From Tabrizicola flagellatus (GTDB lineage Bacteria > Pseudomonadota > Alphaproteobacteria > Rhodobacterales > Rhodobacteraceae): a stretch of 64,000 nucleotides of DNA. The notes below the pieces were generated by a model. The model did not search any database. It had not been told where the DNA came from and saw only the letters and a list, made by a program, of their open reading frames with translations. Below are positions 61,912 to 64,000 of this stretch, in pieces. How positions within the stretch are numbered: the first letter of the stretch is position 1; every line of letters begins with the position of its first letter. A program made the position numbers and the translations under genes. The DNA lies in the NCBI RefSeq assembly GCF_008271465.1, contig NZ_VMDU01000003.1, positions 248,001 through 312,000 on the forward strand, written 5' to 3'.

Positions 61912-63071
61912 TGTATGTCGCCGTCAAGGGTGGCGAACGCGCCATCGACAATGCGCACCAGTGGCTGGCCGAGGAGCGCCGGGGCGACCGCTCGGTGCCC
62001 GAACTGACCATCCCCCAGATCCGCGAGCAGATGAAGCTCGCCGTCAACCGGGTCATGGCCGAGGGCTCGCTCTACGACCCCGACCTTGCGGCGCTGGCGA
62101 TCAAGCAGGCGCGCGGCGACCTGATCGAGGCGGTGTTCCTGATCCGCGCCTACCGCACCACGCTGCCGCGCCTTGCCGGGTCGCGGCCGGTGGACACGGG
62201 CGCGATGGCGGTGGACCGGCGGATCAGCGCCACGTTCAAGGACCTGCCGGGCGGGCAGGTGCTGGGGCCGACCTTCGACTATACGCATCGCCTGCTGGAC
62301 TTCGCGCTGATGGCCGAGGGCGAGCCCCCCACCCCCATCCCCTCCCCACGAGGGGGAGGGGAGGTTCCCGGCGCGGCGGCCGGGCAAGAGGCGCCTCCCT
62401 CCCCCCTGGTGGGGGAGGGATGGGGTGGGGGGTCACCCCGCGTGCCCCATGTCACCGGATTCCTGAACCGCGACGGGCTGATCGAGGCGGCACCGCCGTC
62501 CGACGCCACGCCCCCCGACCTCACGCGAGAGCCGATGGAACTGCCTGCCGACCGCGCCCTGCGCCTGCAGGCGCTGGCGCGGGGGGACGAGGGGTTCGTC
62601 CTCGGCCTCGCCTATTCCACCCAGCGCGGCTATGGCCGCACGCACGCCTTTGTCGGCGAATTGCGCATCGGCCGGGTGGCGGTGGAGGTGGAGATCCCGG
62701 AACTGGGTTTCGCCGTCGAGATCGGCGAGATCGAGCTGACCGAATGCGAGACGGTGAACCAGTTCAAGGGCTCGAAATCCGAGCCGCCGCAGTTCACCCG
62801 GGGTTATGGGCTGGTCATGGGCCAGTCGGAACGCAAGGCCATCGCGATGAGCCTCGTGGACCGCAGCTTGCGCTGGCAGGAACTGGGCGAGGATTTCACC
62901 GGCGCCCCGGCGCAGGACGCGGAATTCGTCCTGATGCACTGCGACAACATCCAGGCGACCGGGTTCCTCGAACACATCAAGCTGCCGCACTACGTCGATT
63001 TCCAGGCGGAGCTGGAACTGGTCCGCCGCCTGCGGGCCGAGGCGCAGACCCTTCAGGAGGCTGCGGAATGA
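61911..63071 (+). CDS. phnI: C-P lyase subunit PhnI, with in-frame repeat insertion
   Basis: 386-residue nucleosidase subunit of the C-P lyase core. MYVAVKGGERAIDNAHQWL starts it; RRISATFKDLPGGQ-type and YGLVMGQSERKAIAMSLVDR blocks are conserved. Residues 139-174 (36 residues, PPTPIPSPRGGGEVPG then AAAGQEAPPSPLVGEGWGGG) come from a 108-base GC-rich palindromic repeat at 62325-62432. It is a multiple of three and leaves no stop, so the protein is likely still functional. The natural linker there is normally short and variable. Confidence 0.95.
   Translation: MYVAVKGGERAIDNAHQWLAEERRGDRSVPELTIPQIREQMKLAVNRVMAEGSLYDPDLAALAIKQARGDLIEAVFLIRAYRTTLPRLAGSRPVDTGAMAVDRRISATFKDLPGGQVLGPTFDYTHRLLDFALMAEGEPPTPIPSPRGGGEVPGAAAGQEAPPSPLVGEGWGGGSPRVPHVTGFLNRDGLIEAAPPSDATPPDLTREPMELPADRALRLQALARGDEGFVLGLAYSTQRGYGRTHAFVGELRIGRVAVEVEIPELGFAVEIGEIELTECETVNQFKGSKSEPPQFTRGYGLVMGQSERKAIAMSLVDRSLRWQELGEDFTGAPAQDAEFVLMHCDNIQATGFLEHIKLPHYVDFQAELELVRRLRAEAQTLQEAAE
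62325..62432 (+). repeat. GC-rich C/G palindrome, composite, inside phnI
   Basis: CCCCCCACCCCCATCCCCTC .. and .. GAGGGATGGGGTGGGGGG are complementary outer arms, with an inner hairpin at each side. 108 bases, exactly 36 codons in frame with phnI. Same structure as 57990-58108. Confidence 0.85.
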
Positions 63072-63073
63072 GC

Positions 63074-63295
63074 CTAGTCACCGCCCCCGCCGTCGCCTCC
63101 GCCGTCGCCTCCGTCGCAGCTGTCGCCTGTGCCACAGGCCGCGCCATCGTCCGGCCCGGCCAGTGTCGCTCCCCCTTCGCCCCCATTGCCGGACCTGCTG
63201 CGGTGCCGATGCCTGCCGGGTTCAGCAGGCTGACGCATGGTGATTGCACCGATGAGCACGGTGCCGACCACCGCGGCAAGTGCGAGCCAGAGCAT
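63074..63295 (-). CDS. Small antisense membrane protein with Gly/Asp-rich tail
   Basis: 73-residue frame lying opposite the phn operon between phnI and phnJ. MLWLALAAVVGTVLIGAITM (1-20) is one membrane segment; the end is CGTGDSCDGGDGGGDGGGGD. An AAAGGAGG ribosome site lies six bases before its ATG, which favours it as real. The opposite strand has an overlapping 89-residue frame (63068-63337), which also has AGGAGG upstream. No function known; I favour the minus-strand gene. Confidence 0.5.
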   Translation of the reverse strand: MLWLALAAVVGTVLIGAITMRQPAEPGRHRHRSRSGNGGEGGATLAGPDDGAACGTGDSCDGGDGGGDGGGGD

Positions 63296-63339
63296 CCCTG
63301 TCCTCCTTTCATGGCCTTGCCCCCCTGCAGGAGCTAATC

Positions 63340-64000
63340 GTGACCGATCAGGCCTACAATTTCGCCTATCTCGACGAACAGACCAAGCGGATGATCCGCC
63401 GCGCGATCCTGAAGGGGATCGCGGTGCCCGGCTACCAGGTCCCCTTCGCCAGCCGCGAGATGCCGATGCCCTATGGCTGGGGCACGGGCGGGGTGCAGGT
63501 GACGGCGGCCTGCCTGGTGCCCGAGGACCGGCTGAAGGTCATCGACCAGGGTGCGGACGATACGACGAATGCGGTGTCCATCCGCCGCTTCTTCCAGCGC
63601 ACCGCCGGGGTGGCCACGACCGAGGCCACCGCCGAGGCGACCGTGATCCAGACCCGCCACCGCATCCCGGAAACCCCGCTGAAGGCCGGCCAGATCCTGG
63701 TCTATCAGGTGCCGATCCCCGAGCCCTTGCGCTTCCTGGAACCGCGCGAGACCGAGACGCGGAAGATGCACGAGCTTGAGGAATATGGGCTGATGCATGT
63801 GAAGCTTTACGAGGATATCGCGCGGCACGGGCAGATCGCGACCTCCTACGCCTATCCGGTCAAGGTCGAGGGGCGCTATGTGATGGACCCCTCGCCGATC
63901 CCAAAGTTCGACAACCCCAAGCTGGGCAACAACCCGGCGATCCAGCTGTTCGGCGCGGGGCGCGAGCAGCGGATCTATGCCCTGCCACCATGGAGCCGGG
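63340..64000 (+). CDS. phnJ: C-P lyase subunit PhnJ (3' cut by window)
   Basis: Radical-SAM-type C-P lyase that breaks the C-P bond of ribose methylphosphonate. About 220 residues are visible from a GTG start at 63340 (VTDQAYNFAYLDEQTKRMIR), preceded by AGGAG. VPGYQVPFASREMPMPYGWG, DDTTNAVSIRRFFQRTAG and LPPWSR at the edge match PhnJ. The iron-sulfur cysteines lie beyond the window. It is 268 bases after phnI, a wider gap than normal because of the small gene between. Confidence 0.95.
   Translation, partial: MTDQAYNFAYLDEQTKRMIRRAILKGIAVPGYQVPFASREMPMPYGWGTGGVQVTAACLVPEDRLKVIDQGADDTTNAVSIRRFFQRTAGVATTEATAEATVIQTRHRIPETPLKAGQILVYQVPIPEPLRFLEPRETETRKMHELEEYGLMHVKLYEDIARHGQIATSYAYPVKVEGRYVMDPSPIPKFDNPKLGNNPAIQLFGAGREQRIYALPPWSR

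Noticed and set aside
63068-63337. 89-residue plus-strand frame between phnI and phnJ
   Set aside because: Has a ribosome site but low-complexity content, and competes with a minus-strand frame that looks more protein-like; reported only as an alternative.

Overview
The window is a GC-rich alphaproteobacterial chromosome segment, most likely from the Rhodobacteraceae (Rhodobacter, Paracoccus or Tabrizicola-like). The evidence is the gene content and order (pyrB/pyrC/plsY, a fused Mrp antiporter, an FrcBCA-type sugar transporter, a C-P lyase cluster with PhnF and two PhnE proteins), the protein similarities I recognise, and dense overlapping operons with ATGA or TGATG junctions. No rRNA, tRNA, CRISPR array or prophage was seen.

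Layout. 1-845: end of gshA. 927-5037, minus strand: plsY, a pyrC homologue that has lost its catalytic residues, three small membrane or unknown genes, and pyrB. 5176-8691: moaB, a LysE exporter, a uracil-DNA glycosylase, a DsbD-alpha-like protein and AlgH. 8862-10097: a REP-associated transposase (RAYT) with its REP/BIME elements and an AT-richer orphan gene. 10120-13619: two-domain ALDH16 and deoC. 13791-19660: complete Mrp antiporter operon. 20052-24946: frcBCA sugar ABC transporter with a divergent fucU/RbsD mutarotase and ROK regulator around a strong palindromic operator. 25412-34163: dihydroxyacetone kinase, a CUT1 ABC transporter with a DUF2160 protein, and a LacI regulator. 34260-40966: SGNH hydrolase, Rieske oxygenase, CbiX-like protein, glutamine-synthetase-like ligase, class III aminotransferase, LldD-like flavoenzyme. 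41030-43037: trpA and ychF.

43136-49652 is a divergent catabolic cluster: AA_synth/DUF1185 protein, flavin reductase, alpha/beta hydrolase and RidA protein on one side, aldehyde dehydrogenase and a luciferase-type flavin monooxygenase on the other, with a GlxA-type regulator. It resembles the Rut pyrimidine pathway but has no RutB, and it is the best candidate here for an undescribed degradation route. 49802-64000 is phosphonate metabolism: a first PhnD/C/E transporter followed by a methyltransferase, phnM and an acyltransferase; then phnC-D-E1-E2, a hexapeptide acetyltransferase, phnF and phnGHI-J (cut by the window end). Pho-box-like repeats and a PhnF-type operator precede these operons.

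Four or more short dispersed repeat families run through the intergenic spaces: REP/BIME units linked to the RAYT, a GC-rich C/G palindrome (one composite copy lies in frame inside phnI), a 67-base hairpin repeat (one copy forms the end of the GlxA-type regulator), and a GGAGTATTT repeat. Several convergent gene pairs end at perfect palindromes.
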